DNA of 64,000 nt from Fodinibius saliphilus (lineage in GTDB: Bacteria; Bacteroidota; Rhodothermia; Balneolales; Balneolaceae): contig NZ_VAWF01000001.1 of assembly GCF_005869845.1 (NCBI RefSeq), positions 248,001 to 312,000 on the forward strand, written 5' to 3'. Shown one piece after another: positions 27,905 to 36,668 of the stretch. The notes beneath the pieces were generated by a model. The model saw only the letters and a list, made by a program, of their open reading frames with translations. It did no database searches and had not been told where the DNA came from. A program made the position numbers and the translations under genes. Each line of letters begins with the position of its first letter. Positions within the stretch are counted from its first letter, which is position 1.

Positions 27905-28375
27905 ATGAACATTTTCAGCTTATTGGATCCCCAAACTGTATTTCCTGATTTCGAAGTTAAGGATAAGGCTGAAATTTTGACTAAACTCGTTTCATCACTG
28001 GAAGGTAAAGTATCAGAGGGGGAGATCGAAAGAGTCCGAGAAGCAGTTATAGAACGAGAAAAAATAATGTCTACAGGGGTAGGCAAAGGTCTGGCAATAC
28101 CGCATGGTAAAACAGCAGGCCTACAAGAGACATATGCGGCTTTTGCGATTCTTAAAGACCCGGTAGATTATGAGGCTATTGATAATAAACCGGTAAATAT
28201 GGTTTTTTTACTTGTGGGTCCACAATCAAGTAATAGTTTACACATAAAGTTATTGAGCAGGATTTCACGACTGATGAATAACAGTGATTTTCGGAATTCA
28301 TTGAGAGAGTGTAAGACTCCGGAGGATATAATTGAGCGCTTCCAAGATGAAGAACATGTCTCTTTCAGTGGTTGA
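27905..28375 (+). CDS. ptsN: PTS IIA-Ntr (PtsN-like) regulatory protein
   Basis: The 156-residue protein is a single PTS EIIA type 2 domain. The phosphorylatable histidine is His67 in AIPHGKT. No EIIB or EIIC domain is attached. Proteins of this type sense PTS phosphorylation state and regulate targets such as potassium transport, nitrogen response and envelope stress, and are often encoded near rpoN. Here it heads an operon with dacB and a sigma-54 activator. The ATG at 27905 is chosen because the upstream TTG alternative lies within the promoter. Confidence 0.88.
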   Translation: MNIFSLLDPQTVFPDFEVKDKAEILTKLVSSLEGKVSEGEIERVREAVIEREKIMSTGVGKGLAIPHGKTAGLQETYAAFAILKDPVDYEAIDNKPVNMVFLLVGPQSSNSLHIKLLSRISRLMNNSDFRNSLRECKTPEDIIERFQDEEHVSFSG

Positions 28376-28403
28376 AAAAGGGATAATCAAAAAATGATGC
28401 AGT

Positions 28404-29876
28404 ATGTTTAAAGCTAAAAATATTATTTCAGCTATTGCACTAGTGGTGCTGGTAATTTTAGTTGCTCCTGCATATGGCTTGGCCCAAAGTACACCTGAAA
28501 ATTCGGAAATTGCACAAATTGTTGAACAGAGTCATGCCAATGATGCTTTTTGGTCTGTTGTTGTTCGTGATTCTTCGGGACAGATTTTAGAGCAGTACAA
28601 TAAAGAAAAATTAGTTCAACCGGCATCAAATTTAAAGTTGCTAACATCAGCTGCTGTTTTAAATGAGCTGGGCCCTGACTATACATTTAAAACAAAAGTA
28701 TATGGGATCGGTTACCAGGCAGGGAGCACTTGGGAGGGTGATATCATTATTAGAGGAACCGGTGATCCTTCTATAAGCGGTACGTTTTATAATGAAAATC
28801 GTTTTCATGTATTTAATAAGTTCTTTTCTGCTATTGATTCCATGGGGATTCAAAAAATAAACGGGAATCTTATTGGGAATACTTCTTTTTTTGATGAACA
28901 ACCATATCCCAAGGGATGGAGTTGGGAAGATCTATCTTTTTACTATGGAGTAGAAATTAGTGCTTTGTCATTTAATAATAATGCTGTAGATCTGCGTGTT
29001 TATGCTGATGGTCAGGTAGGAGAGGAGCCTCAAATAGAGTGGTTCCCTTTTGATACTGATTATGTTGATTTTGTTAATGAGCAGGTTATTACACCTCGTG
29101 GTACGGAGTACGATGAATATTACCGCCGACTTCTGGGCACGAATACCATTGTATTGCGCAGCAAGTTGCCTAAGGGGTACGTGGAAACAGAATCCTTGTC
29201 TATTTTGGATGCTCCTCGTTTTTTCTTGGATACCTTTAAGAAATATCTCGAAGATGGGGATATTTCTTTGAATGGGCGTATTATTATTGATAATCAAGAG
29301 GTGAATTGGGACTCTAAAAGATATAAGAAACTTACTGAGCATGAATCCAAGCCGCTGGAAAAGTTATTAACCCGGATTAATAAAAAAAGTGATAACTTTT
29401 ATACCGAAATGTTGCTTAAAACAATGGCAGCAGAACATTATAATGCTGCCGGAAATACCGAGTTGGGACTCAGTTTAATAGAAGATTTTGCGGCTTCTAT
29501 GAAGATGGACACAACAAAACTGGAAATGAGTGATGGTTCGGGAATGGCAGCCGGTACGTTGGTAACATTGGATGATTTGAGCCAAATGTTAATTGAGATG
29601 CAAAAGCACCCTCATTTTAAAACCTATAAGAATAGTTTTTCAATAGCCGGAATAGATGGTTCACTGGAACATCGTTTTGTTAATACCCCCATGGAGGGAA
29701 ATGTTTTTGCCAAAACGGGATATGTGTCGGGCGTACGTTCACTAAGTGGCTATATGAATGCTAAGTCGGGTAAGAGTTTGGCTTTTTCGGTAGTAACAAA
29801 TAACTATGTTGATAAGACCTCTTATATTGATTACGTCCAAGATAAAATTATCAGGGAATTATATAAACGATTTTAA
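28404..29876 (+). CDS. dacB: D-alanyl-D-alanine carboxypeptidase/endopeptidase (PBP4, DacB)
   Basis: The 490-residue protein has a signal peptide (to about residue 28, AYGLAQ) and the three penicillin-binding motifs: SNLK at residues 75-78, SDN in the KKSDNFYTE segment (about residue 330), and KTG in FAKTGYVSG (about residue 440). It is a class C low-molecular-weight PBP acting in the periplasm on peptidoglycan side chains. It lies 28 bp after ptsN, and the regulator gene starts 3 bp after its stop codon. The three are very probably co-transcribed. Confidence 0.93.
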   Translation: MFKAKNIISAIALVVLVILVAPAYGLAQSTPENSEIAQIVEQSHANDAFWSVVVRDSSGQILEQYNKEKLVQPASNLKLLTSAAVLNELGPDYTFKTKVYGIGYQAGSTWEGDIIIRGTGDPSISGTFYNENRFHVFNKFFSAIDSMGIQKINGNLIGNTSFFDEQPYPKGWSWEDLSFYYGVEISALSFNNNAVDLRVYADGQVGEEPQIEWFPFDTDYVDFVNEQVITPRGTEYDEYYRRLLGTNTIVLRSKLPKGYVETESLSILDAPRFFLDTFKKYLEDGDISLNGRIIIDNQEVNWDSKRYKKLTEHESKPLEKLLTRINKKSDNFYTEMLLKTMAAEHYNAAGNTELGLSLIEDFAASMKMDTTKLEMSDGSGMAAGTLVTLDDLSQMLIEMQKHPHFKTYKNSFSIAGIDGSLEHRFVNTPMEGNVFAKTGYVSGVRSLSGYMNAKSGKSLAFSVVTNNYVDKTSYIDYVQDKIIRELYKRF

Positions 29877-29879
29877 GGA

Positions 29880-31247
29880 ATGGCCCAACCCACGGTTTTA
29901 GTTACTGACGATGAAAAAAGTATACGGAATTCACTCCGGGATATTCTAGAGTTTGAGGACTATACAGTTCTTGAAGCAGAGAATGGGAAACAAGTTTTTG
30001 AGGTGCTGGGGGAGAAGACCGTAGATTTAATGTTATTGGATATCAAGATGAAGGGCATGGATGGAATGGAAATTCTATCGAAGCTTAAGGAGAATAACTA
30101 TCATTTTCCGGTTATTATGATTTCGGGCCATGGCAATATCGAAGTTGCTGTTGAAGCTACTAAGAAGGGGGCTTTTGATTTTATTGAGAAGCCTCCGGAC
30201 CTAAATCGTTTGTTAGTAAGTGTACGAAATGCGTTGGATCAATATCGGCTTTCTGAGGAAAATAAGACTATGAAATCGCGACTGCCCAAAGTCCCGGAAA
30301 TAATTGGTCAGAGCGATGCTATTAAGAAAATAAAAAAAACCATAGATAAGGTGGCCCGTACAAACTCGCGGGTTATGGTTACCGGAGAAAATGGAACCGG
30401 TAAAGAATTGGTAGCCCGATGGATTCATGAAAAAAGTAATCGTAGTAATGGGCCTTTTGTAGAGGTTAACTGTGCTGCAATTCCTGCCGACCTGTTTGAA
30501 AGTGAACTGTTTGGACACGAGAAAGGGGCTTTTACAGGTGCCAGTAGTCAACGTATTGGTAAGTTTGAACAGGCTGATGGTGGTACACTTTTTCTTGATG
30601 AAGTTGGGGATATGAGTCCTGATGCTCAGGCAAAGGTACTTCGTGCCTTACAGGAAAACGTAATTACACGGGTGGGGGGTAGTAAGAAAATATCTGTAGA
30701 TGTACGGGTGATTGCGGCAACAAATAAGGAGTTGTTGAATGAGATTGAAGAAGGTAATTTTCGTGAAGATCTCTATCATCGATTGAATGTTATTCCCATC
30801 AATGTGCCCCCCTTACGAAAACGGCGCAAAGACATTCCATTGCTGGCCAAGAACTGGCTCAACCAGCTGGCCGAAAAAGATATTATGTTTTCAGGAATTT
30901 CATTTTCGAAAGGTGCTCTTGAAGCGCTAACAAAAGAAGATTGGTCGGGCAATGTAAGAGAACTTCAAAATGCTATTGAGCGATTGGGATTGCTGGCAGA
31001 TGGTACGGAAATCTCAAAAGAAAAAGTGCAAAATCTAACACTGTCGGGGCATAAAAAATCAGGCGGGATTGATGATTTAGTAGAAGAGATTAACAAGTTT
31101 AAGGATTTTAAAGAATCTGCAGAACGTTTATTTTTGTTTCGAAAATTAGAAGAACACGATTGGAATATATCACAGACGGCTAAATCTATCGGTATTCAGC
31201 GCAGCCATATGTATAACAAGATGAAGAAGTACGATATTCAAAGATAG
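29880..31247 (+). CDS. Sigma-54-dependent response regulator (NtrC/AtoC family)
   Basis: This 455-residue protein has all parts of an NtrC-type activator. The receiver domain carries acidic pocket DD at 10-11, phospho-acceptor Asp54 and Lys104. The AAA+ domain carries Walker A GENGTGKE at 169-176 and the sigma-54 contact loop GAFTGA at 216-221. A C-terminal Fis-type helix-turn-helix (SQTAKSIGIQRSHMYNKMKK) follows. It should open sigma-54 promoters when phosphorylated. No histidine kinase gene is adjacent. It is translated 3 bp after dacB and downstream of ptsN. Targets are unknown; the sigma-54 element before grpE is one candidate. Confidence 0.95.
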   Translation: MAQPTVLVTDDEKSIRNSLRDILEFEDYTVLEAENGKQVFEVLGEKTVDLMLLDIKMKGMDGMEILSKLKENNYHFPVIMISGHGNIEVAVEATKKGAFDFIEKPPDLNRLLVSVRNALDQYRLSEENKTMKSRLPKVPEIIGQSDAIKKIKKTIDKVARTNSRVMVTGENGTGKELVARWIHEKSNRSNGPFVEVNCAAIPADLFESELFGHEKGAFTGASSQRIGKFEQADGGTLFLDEVGDMSPDAQAKVLRALQENVITRVGGSKKISVDVRVIAATNKELLNEIEEGNFREDLYHRLNVIPINVPPLRKRRKDIPLLAKNWLNQLAEKDIMFSGISFSKGALEALTKEDWSGNVRELQNAIERLGLLADGTEISKEKVQNLTLSGHKKSGGIDDLVEEINKFKDFKESAERLFLFRKLEEHDWNISQTAKSIGIQRSHMYNKMKKYDIQR

Positions 31248-31338
31248 CACCGGTTTGTGTTGTTTTAACTGGGTGATTGCACAAAAGTGTTTTGCTGTTC
31301 AGTTAGGGTTATTAATCTAAAATAATTTAGCAGGTAAT

Positions 31339-32232
31339 ATGTCAGCCAAAATCATTGACGGTAAAAAAGTTGCACAATTAACGCGTGATGAAGTTAGAAA
31401 AGATGTAAATGACTGGATAAAAGCGGGGAACCGAGCCCCTTTCTTGCAAGTGGTTTTAGTAGGAAATAATCCTGCTTCAGATGTATATGTAGGAGCAAAA
31501 ACCAGAGCGTGTAAAGAGGTAGGTATTGAAACTGATACCATGCGCCTTCCTGATACTATTTCAGCTAAAGAACTGGAAGCTACGATACAGGAATTGAATA
31601 ATGATGAGTCGGTGGATGGTATTTTGGTGCAGTTGCCGTTACCCAACCATTTGTCGTCGCATAACGTGATTGAATCTATTGATTATCGAAAAGATGTGGA
31701 TGGATTTCATCCCATGAATGTTGGAAGGTTAACAGTAGGTCAACCCAGCTTTCGGTCTTGTACACCGGCCGGTATTATTGAGTTGTTCAAGCACTATAGC
31801 ATTCAAACGAAGGGTAAACATGCTGTTGTAGTTGGAGCAAGTAATATCGTTGGTCGGCCAATATCTATTTTGCTTAATAAAGAGAAAGGAAAAGAAGGAA
31901 AAGCTACTACTACAGTATGCCACAAGTTTACTAAAGATTTGACTCAACATACTATTTCTGCTGATATCCTCATTGTAGCAGCAGGGCAACCGAATCTCAT
32001 TAAAGGTGAAATGGTGAAAGAAGGGGTAGTCGTCGTTGATGTCGGGATTAATCGTGTGGCTGATGAAACCAAAGAGAAAGGTTATAGCTTAGTAGGCGAC
32101 TGTGACTTTGATAGTGTAAAAGAAAAAGCCAGCTGGATTACTCCGGTCCCCGGTGGTGTGGGCCCTATGACGGTAGCGATGTTAATGAAGAATACGTTAC
32201 TCGCGGCCAAAAACTCTATCTACCCCAAATAG
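31339..32232 (+). CDS. folD: Bifunctional methylenetetrahydrofolate dehydrogenase/cyclohydrolase
   Basis: The 297-residue FolD interconverts 5,10-methylene-, methenyl- and 10-formyl-tetrahydrofolate with NADP. The substrate-site segment YVGAKTRACKEVG holds the catalytic Lys. The nucleotide-binding GASNIVGRPIS and the C-terminal signature PVPGGVGPMTVAMLMKNT are intact. It stands alone behind the ptsN-dacB-regulator unit, with 91 bp of non-coding DNA before it. Confidence 0.97.
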   Translation: MSAKIIDGKKVAQLTRDEVRKDVNDWIKAGNRAPFLQVVLVGNNPASDVYVGAKTRACKEVGIETDTMRLPDTISAKELEATIQELNNDESVDGILVQLPLPNHLSSHNVIESIDYRKDVDGFHPMNVGRLTVGQPSFRSCTPAGIIELFKHYSIQTKGKHAVVVGASNIVGRPISILLNKEKGKEGKATTTVCHKFTKDLTQHTISADILIVAAGQPNLIKGEMVKEGVVVVDVGINRVADETKEKGYSLVGDCDFDSVKEKASWITPVPGGVGPMTVAMLMKNTLLAAKNSIYPK

Positions 32233-32239
32233 TTTCAAT

Positions 32240-32290
32240 TCAGCTCAGGCCTGTAAAACCGGTATAACCGGAAGTCACAAGCCTGGCTGA
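32240..32290. terminator. Structured stem-loop between convergent folD and GH97 genes
   Basis: TCAGCTCAGGC (32240-32250) pairs with GCCTGGCTGA (32281-32290) over 10 bp with one bulged base. An inner CCGG-TATAA-CCGG hairpin lies between the arms. The position between convergent genes suggests bidirectional termination, but no T-tract follows. Confidence 0.5.
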
Positions 32291-32297
32291 CTATTAT

Positions 32298-34403
32298 TTA
32301 ATTATTTATTTTAAAGGAGATCGCTGTACCTCCACCGGGTGCAAGCCTGAGATCTAGGATGGTCTCTTTGGTGACTTCCTGTGTTTCAATTTCATAGTCT
32401 GTGGGATTTTCTTTCCAATGAGCTTCTTTCCCATCACGGTAGATTGAAGCACTGTATGTTTTAGCACCCTGCAAAAAGTCCAGAGATAGCTTTATTGTAC
32501 GTTCTTGTTCATCTGTAACTGCTCCTAGGTACCAATCCTCAGTTCCTTTTTGTTTTCGTACCGTTACCACGTAGTCCCCAATGGTTGCCATGGGAGTGAT
32601 AGATTTTGACCAGTCAACAGGTACTTCTTGGATGAACTGAAACATCGGGTGAATATCTCCTTCTTCAGTTCTATAATTTTCCGGAAGATCCGCTGCCATC
32701 TGCATGGGACTGTACAATACAATGTAGAGGGCTAGCTGATTTGCCAGAGTAGAGTGGACCTGTTCCTTATCTCTGAATTCATCAAATGTAATGTCAAAAA
32801 TACCGGGAGTGTAGTCTATAGGACCTCCTAACACGCGGGTAAAGGGAAGGATAGTAGTATGCTCCGGGGGCATACCGTCACTCCAGGCATTATACTCCAT
32901 ACCTCGCACGCCCTCACGGGTCATCATATTGGGATAGGTCCTGCGAATGCCTGTAGCTTTAATGGGTTCATGGGCATTAATACCAATTTGATATTTGGCA
33001 GCAGTTTTGACGACATTACGATAATGTCTCACCATCCATTGGCCGTGATGGTATTCACCTTTTGGGATAATGCCTCCCGCGTAGCCTGTTTTGACATGAT
33101 GAATACCATGTTTTTGATATAATTGAAATGCAGTATCCAAACGGCTTTCATAATGGGCAGCCTGCCCCGATGTTTCATGATGGCCAATGAGGGCTACATC
33201 ATTTTTGCGAGCATACTCAGCCACTTCATTAAGATCAAAATCGGGATAGGGAGTGGTAAAATCGAAGAATCCCAGCGAGTCGGTTCCCCAATATTCCCAG
33301 CCGGTATTCCAGCCCTCAACTAAGAGTCCCTTTATTCCAGTTTGTTTGTTAAAGTCAACATAGTCTTTGACATTTTCTGTGTTGGCACCGTGTTTTGTGG
33401 CTCCTTGCTGACCAAACGAGTCATCAGCCTGTTTGCTATAATTCCATCCTGTTTTTCCGATATGCAGTTCCCACCAAACGCCGGTATACTTCAAAGGGGT
33501 AATCCAAATTGTATCTTCCAGTTTATTGGGATTATTCAAATTGAGGATGAGTGACGATTCTACTAAATCTCCGGCTGATTCTGCAATTTGAATTGTTCGC
33601 CAGGGGGTATGAAAGGGTGCCTTGGCTTTAACTTTGGTGCCATCTGCCCAAGGTACCAATTCACTTTTCAGTTCTAGATCTTCTGTAATCCCCAAGGTCA
33701 TACCGGCATAGTCAGTGAGATTAGCCTCGTGAAAACTCAGGTAAATATCATTATCTGTTTTTAAGGTAACAGGGGTATTTACTGCTTTAAAATTATCTAT
33801 TTGGCGATCTACCCGATCATTTTCACTCTCAAATACAGAAGCATCGATTTTGCTTACTACACTTTGTTTGTAGTTATATTCATAGCTGTCATAATCAGCC
33901 GGGATCCACCACGCCCTATGATCGTTGGTGAGAGCAAATTCAGTTTGCTCATTCATAATGAACAGGCTGTCAGAAAGTGCTTCTTGTTTAGGAAATTCAT
34001 ACCTAAAACCTAGGCCGTCATTATATAATCTGAATCGAATTTTGACTTGGCGATGCGGGGCCTCCTGTTCTTCTAACTCTACCAGAAGTTCCCGGTAATG
34101 ATTAGAGATTTCTTCGTGCTCACCCCATACCGGGTTCCAGCTTTTATCAACCGACTTACCTGTTGTCTTGGTGATCTGGAGTCCATTTTTAAGGCTTGGT
34201 TGGTTTCTAAATTCGAATCCCAGTGTCGAAGTGTCAATGAGCGTAGTGTTTTGGTAGGTCACATGATATTGAGCTTGGCCCTGATCGGAAAGAGAGAACT
34301 CCAGCTCTACCTGTTGGTTAGGAGAGGTGACAGTTTTTTGTGGATTGGTACTGCAGGCCCCAAAGAAGACAAGAATAAATAAAAGTGATGTAAGCGCTTT
34401 CAT
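32298..34403 (-). CDS. Glycoside hydrolase family 97 lipoprotein (alpha-glucosidase/galactosidase type)
   Basis: The 701-residue protein starts with a lipoprotein signal (FFGAC, Cys17), then the GH97 beta-sandwich, the catalytic TIM barrel and a C-terminal beta domain. The barrel segment INAHEPIKATGIRRTYPN with a following REGVRGMEYN matches the region of the SusB-like inverting members that carries catalytic glutamates. That suggests alpha-glucosidase activity rather than retaining alpha-galactosidase. No SusC/SusD transporter is adjacent, so this is not a classical polysaccharide utilisation locus. It is probably anchored to a membrane facing the periplasm or cell surface. Confidence 0.9.
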   Translation of the reverse strand: MKALTSLLFILVFFGACSTNPQKTVTSPNQQVELEFSLSDQGQAQYHVTYQNTTLIDTSTLGFEFRNQPSLKNGLQITKTTGKSVDKSWNPVWGEHEEISNHYRELLVELEEQEAPHRQVKIRFRLYNDGLGFRYEFPKQEALSDSLFIMNEQTEFALTNDHRAWWIPADYDSYEYNYKQSVVSKIDASVFESENDRVDRQIDNFKAVNTPVTLKTDNDIYLSFHEANLTDYAGMTLGITEDLELKSELVPWADGTKVKAKAPFHTPWRTIQIAESAGDLVESSLILNLNNPNKLEDTIWITPLKYTGVWWELHIGKTGWNYSKQADDSFGQQGATKHGANTENVKDYVDFNKQTGIKGLLVEGWNTGWEYWGTDSLGFFDFTTPYPDFDLNEVAEYARKNDVALIGHHETSGQAAHYESRLDTAFQLYQKHGIHHVKTGYAGGIIPKGEYHHGQWMVRHYRNVVKTAAKYQIGINAHEPIKATGIRRTYPNMMTREGVRGMEYNAWSDGMPPEHTTILPFTRVLGGPIDYTPGIFDITFDEFRDKEQVHSTLANQLALYIVLYSPMQMAADLPENYRTEEGDIHPMFQFIQEVPVDWSKSITPMATIGDYVVTVRKQKGTEDWYLGAVTDEQERTIKLSLDFLQGAKTYSASIYRDGKEAHWKENPTDYEIETQEVTKETILDLRLAPGGGTAISFKINN

Positions 34404-34550
34404 AAGCTTTTAAACAGTTATATGCCGGTATTATATTTTGTGATCCTAAAAATTGATCGTTTTAAGCACAAAAACAACTAGTGTTTAATATTATTTCGAT
34501 CATTGATAATAGGAGTACATAAAGTGAATGAATAATTCTATAAAGTGGGG

Positions 34551-34566
34551 TGACATAAGGGTGTCA
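34551..34566. promoter_or_regulatory. Dyad TGACA-N6-TGTCA upstream of the orphan small gene
   Basis: Perfect 5-bp inverted half-sites separated by 6 nt lie 52 nt before the ATG at 34618 and in the 214-bp divergent region shared with the GH97 gene. It has operator-like geometry, but the short arms may be chance. Confidence 0.3.
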
Positions 34567-34617
34567 GTGGTGGTAATTATACTACGATTGAACATTAATT
34601 AAACACCTGAAATTATT

Positions 34618-34947
34618 ATGAATACAGCGAGCAGACTTACGCACCAACAATCAATAACAAATCTCGAACCTGTACTTCGAAAAGTATTAAAAGAGGCAGA
34701 ACGCGAACATCAAGAACTTCAGGAAATGTTTGAAGTATTGGGGTGGGGCGAGCTGCCGGATGCACTGAAAATGGAAATAAAAGATGATGTTTCGGCTATG
34801 GCTGATGAGCTCCGTGGTCAGTATTCCAGTTGTGATCCACATGTAGAGCGTCGTCGTCAGCGGGTCGTATATTGGGTAAGCAACTTTATGGATGGCATTT
34901 GTTCACTAAGAACGGCCATTGATGCCTTACGGATAAAGCCTTTGTGA
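34618..34947 (+). CDS. Small hypothetical helical protein
   Basis: I do not recognise this 109-residue protein. It is predicted to be largely alpha-helical with no signal peptide or membrane segment. It is charged (HQELQEMFEVLG, HVERRRQRVVYW) and has a single cysteine near the middle (SSCDP) and another near the C-terminus. Base use is like its neighbours. It is monocistronic, divergent from GH97 and upstream of guaB. A candidate dyad operator lies in front. It could be a regulator or a stress protein, but nothing proves this. Confidence 0.6.
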   Translation: MNTASRLTHQQSITNLEPVLRKVLKEAEREHQELQEMFEVLGWGELPDALKMEIKDDVSAMADELRGQYSSCDPHVERRRQRVVYWVSNFMDGICSLRTAIDALRIKPL

Positions 34948-35073
34948 GTAGTAAAAAGTGCTGCTGTATATGGGTATTTGAGAGCGCTGCTTGGAAAAAA
35001 CAATGATAGTGTGAGCCGGCTTGTGGAGTGATATTATCTCAAAAAGGGTTAAGCAGGTCGCTCACATTTTTTT

Positions 35074-35081
35074 TATCTTTG
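35074..35081 (+). promoter_or_regulatory. Bacteroidota-type -7 element (TATCTTTG) of guaB
   Basis: TATCTTTG matches TAnnTTTG and lies 39 nt before the ATG at 35121. The same octamer precedes the cysteine desulfurase gene on the other strand. No clear -33 TTG is visible. The element places the start of guaB downstream of a possible in-frame start at 35028. Confidence 0.5.
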
Positions 35082-35120
35082 CCCAAACCAGAAATTCAAT
35101 ACTTGCAGACTTTATCAATC

Positions 35121-36599
35121 ATGCAAAATTCCTCCCCTTTCGATCGAATAACTCGGCAAGGACTTACCTATGATGATGTACTCCTTGTACCCGCATACTC
35201 AGAAACACTGCCTCGTGAAGTTGACACCAGTGTACAGCTTACTGATAATTTAACATTAAATGTGCCCGTTATTAGTGCGGCAATGGATACCGTGTCAGAA
35301 TATAGGTTAGCTATTGCTTTAGCTCGTGAAGGTGGTATTGCTATGCTGCACAAAAATATGTCTATTGAGGATCAGGCCGACCAGGTGCGTATGGTTAAAC
35401 GTAGTGAAAGCGGCATGATTGTAGATCCTGTAACCCTTGGTAAGGACTCTACAGTTCGGGAGGCGCGTGGGCTGATGAAAAAGCACAAGATTGGCGGAAT
35501 TCCCATTGTGAAAAAGGACAACACGCTTATTGGTATTGTGACCAATCGCGATCTGCGCTTTGAGCACTATGTGGATAAAAAGCTCAGCACGATTATGACA
35601 ACCGATAATTTGGTTACCGCCCGAGAAGGAACCACGCTTGAGGAGGCAGAAAAGTTACTACAGGAGCATAAGGTTGAAAAGCTTCCCATTGTTGATGATG
35701 AAATGAAGCTGGTGGGGCTGATTACCTTTAAGGATATTGAAAAGAAAATGAATTTTCCTCATGCTTGTAAAGATGAGATGGGGCGCCTTCGTGTTGGAGC
35801 TGCAGTAGGAGTTACCTCTGATACGATGGATCGTGTTGAAGCACTGGTTGATTCAGGGGTTGATGCAATTACGGTAGATACCGCGCACGGTCATTCCTCT
35901 GGAGTATTGGAGATGATTAAGAAAATTCGTCAAGAATATTCGGATCTTAATCTTATTGCCGGGAACATCGCAACTAAATCTGCTGCAGAAGCCTTGGTTG
36001 AAGCCGGAGCTGATATTCTTAAAGTAGGTGTTGGTCCAGGATCAATTTGTACCACTCGAGTGGTAACCGGTGTTGGTGTTCCGCAGCTGAGTGCTGTTAT
36101 GGAGGTGGCAGAGTTTGCTCAAGATGCTGGAGTTGGTCTTATTGCTGATGGAGGCATTAAGCAAACGGGAGATATCCCGAAAGCGATTGCCGGTGGAGCA
36201 GATGCTGTAATGATGGGATCAATGTTTGCCGGTGTAGATGAAAGTCCCGGTGAGACGATTATTTATGAGTCACGAAAGTACAAGTCGTATCGCGGCATGG
36301 GAAGTCTTGGGGCAATGGAGCAGGGCTCTAAGGATCGTTATTTCCAAGATGTTGAAGATAATATTAATAAACTGGTGCCGGAAGGTATTGAAGGGCGCGT
36401 TCCGTATAAGGGATATTTAAGTGAGGTTGTTCACCAAATGACCGGTGGATTACGAGCAGCAATGGGATATGTTGGCGCTGAAAACATTGCATCACTGCAG
36501 AAATCAGAGTTTGTACAGATATCTGCAGCGGCTTATAAAGAAAGCCATCCGCATTCGGTTCAAATTACTAAAGAATCCCCAAACTATTCAGTAAGCTAG
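35121..36599 (+). CDS. guaB: Inosine-5'-monophosphate dehydrogenase
   Basis: The 492-residue enzyme oxidises IMP to XMP, the committed step of GMP synthesis. N-terminal sequence [13 protein letters not shown] starts the TIM barrel. Two CBS domains lie at residues about 90-205 ([20 protein letters not shown]). The catalytic cysteine is in [15 protein letters not shown], and the flap region follows ([10 protein letters not shown]). The ATG at 35121 gives the usual family length and lies behind a TAnnTTTG element. An upstream in-frame start at 35028 would add 31 atypical residues and lie before the element. A strong terminator follows. Confidence 0.96.
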   Translation: MQNSSPFDRITRQGLTYDDVLLVPAYSETLPREVDTSVQLTDNLTLNVPVISAAMDTVSEYRLAIALAREGGIAMLHKNMSIEDQADQVRMVKRSESGMIVDPVTLGKDSTVREARGLMKKHKIGGIPIVKKDNTLIGIVTNRDLRFEHYVDKKLSTIMTTDNLVTAREGTTLEEAEKLLQEHKVEKLPIVDDEMKLVGLITFKDIEKKMNFPHACKDEMGRLRVGAAVGVTSDTMDRVEALVDSGVDAITVDTAHGHSSGVLEMIKKIRQEYSDLNLIAGNIATKSAAEALVEAGADILKVGVGPGSICTTRVVTGVGVPQLSAVMEVAEFAQDAGVGLIADGGIKQTGDIPKAIAGGADAVMMGSMFAGVDESPGETIIYESRKYKSYRGMGSLGAMEQGSKDRYFQDVEDNINKLVPEGIEGRVPYKGYLSEVVHQMTGGLRAAMGYVGAENIASLQKSEFVQISAAAYKESHPHSVQITKESPNYSVS

Positions 36600-36635
36600 T
36601 TTATTACTGATAAGGAAGCTTATATATACAGGTCT

Positions 36636-36668
36636 AGGTCTGTCTCAGCTAAGAGACAGACCTTTTTT
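36636..36668 (+). terminator. Rho-independent terminator of guaB
   Basis: A perfect 11-bp stem (36636-36646 with 36653-36663), a 6-nt loop AGCTAA and a run of T directly after the stem make this the clearest intrinsic terminator in the window. Its T-run touches the stop codon of the convergent lptG. Confidence 0.9.

Noticed and set aside
32298-34403. Polysaccharide utilisation locus around the GH97 gene
   Set aside because: Neither SusC/SusD homologues nor other glycosidases or a hybrid sensor are nearby.
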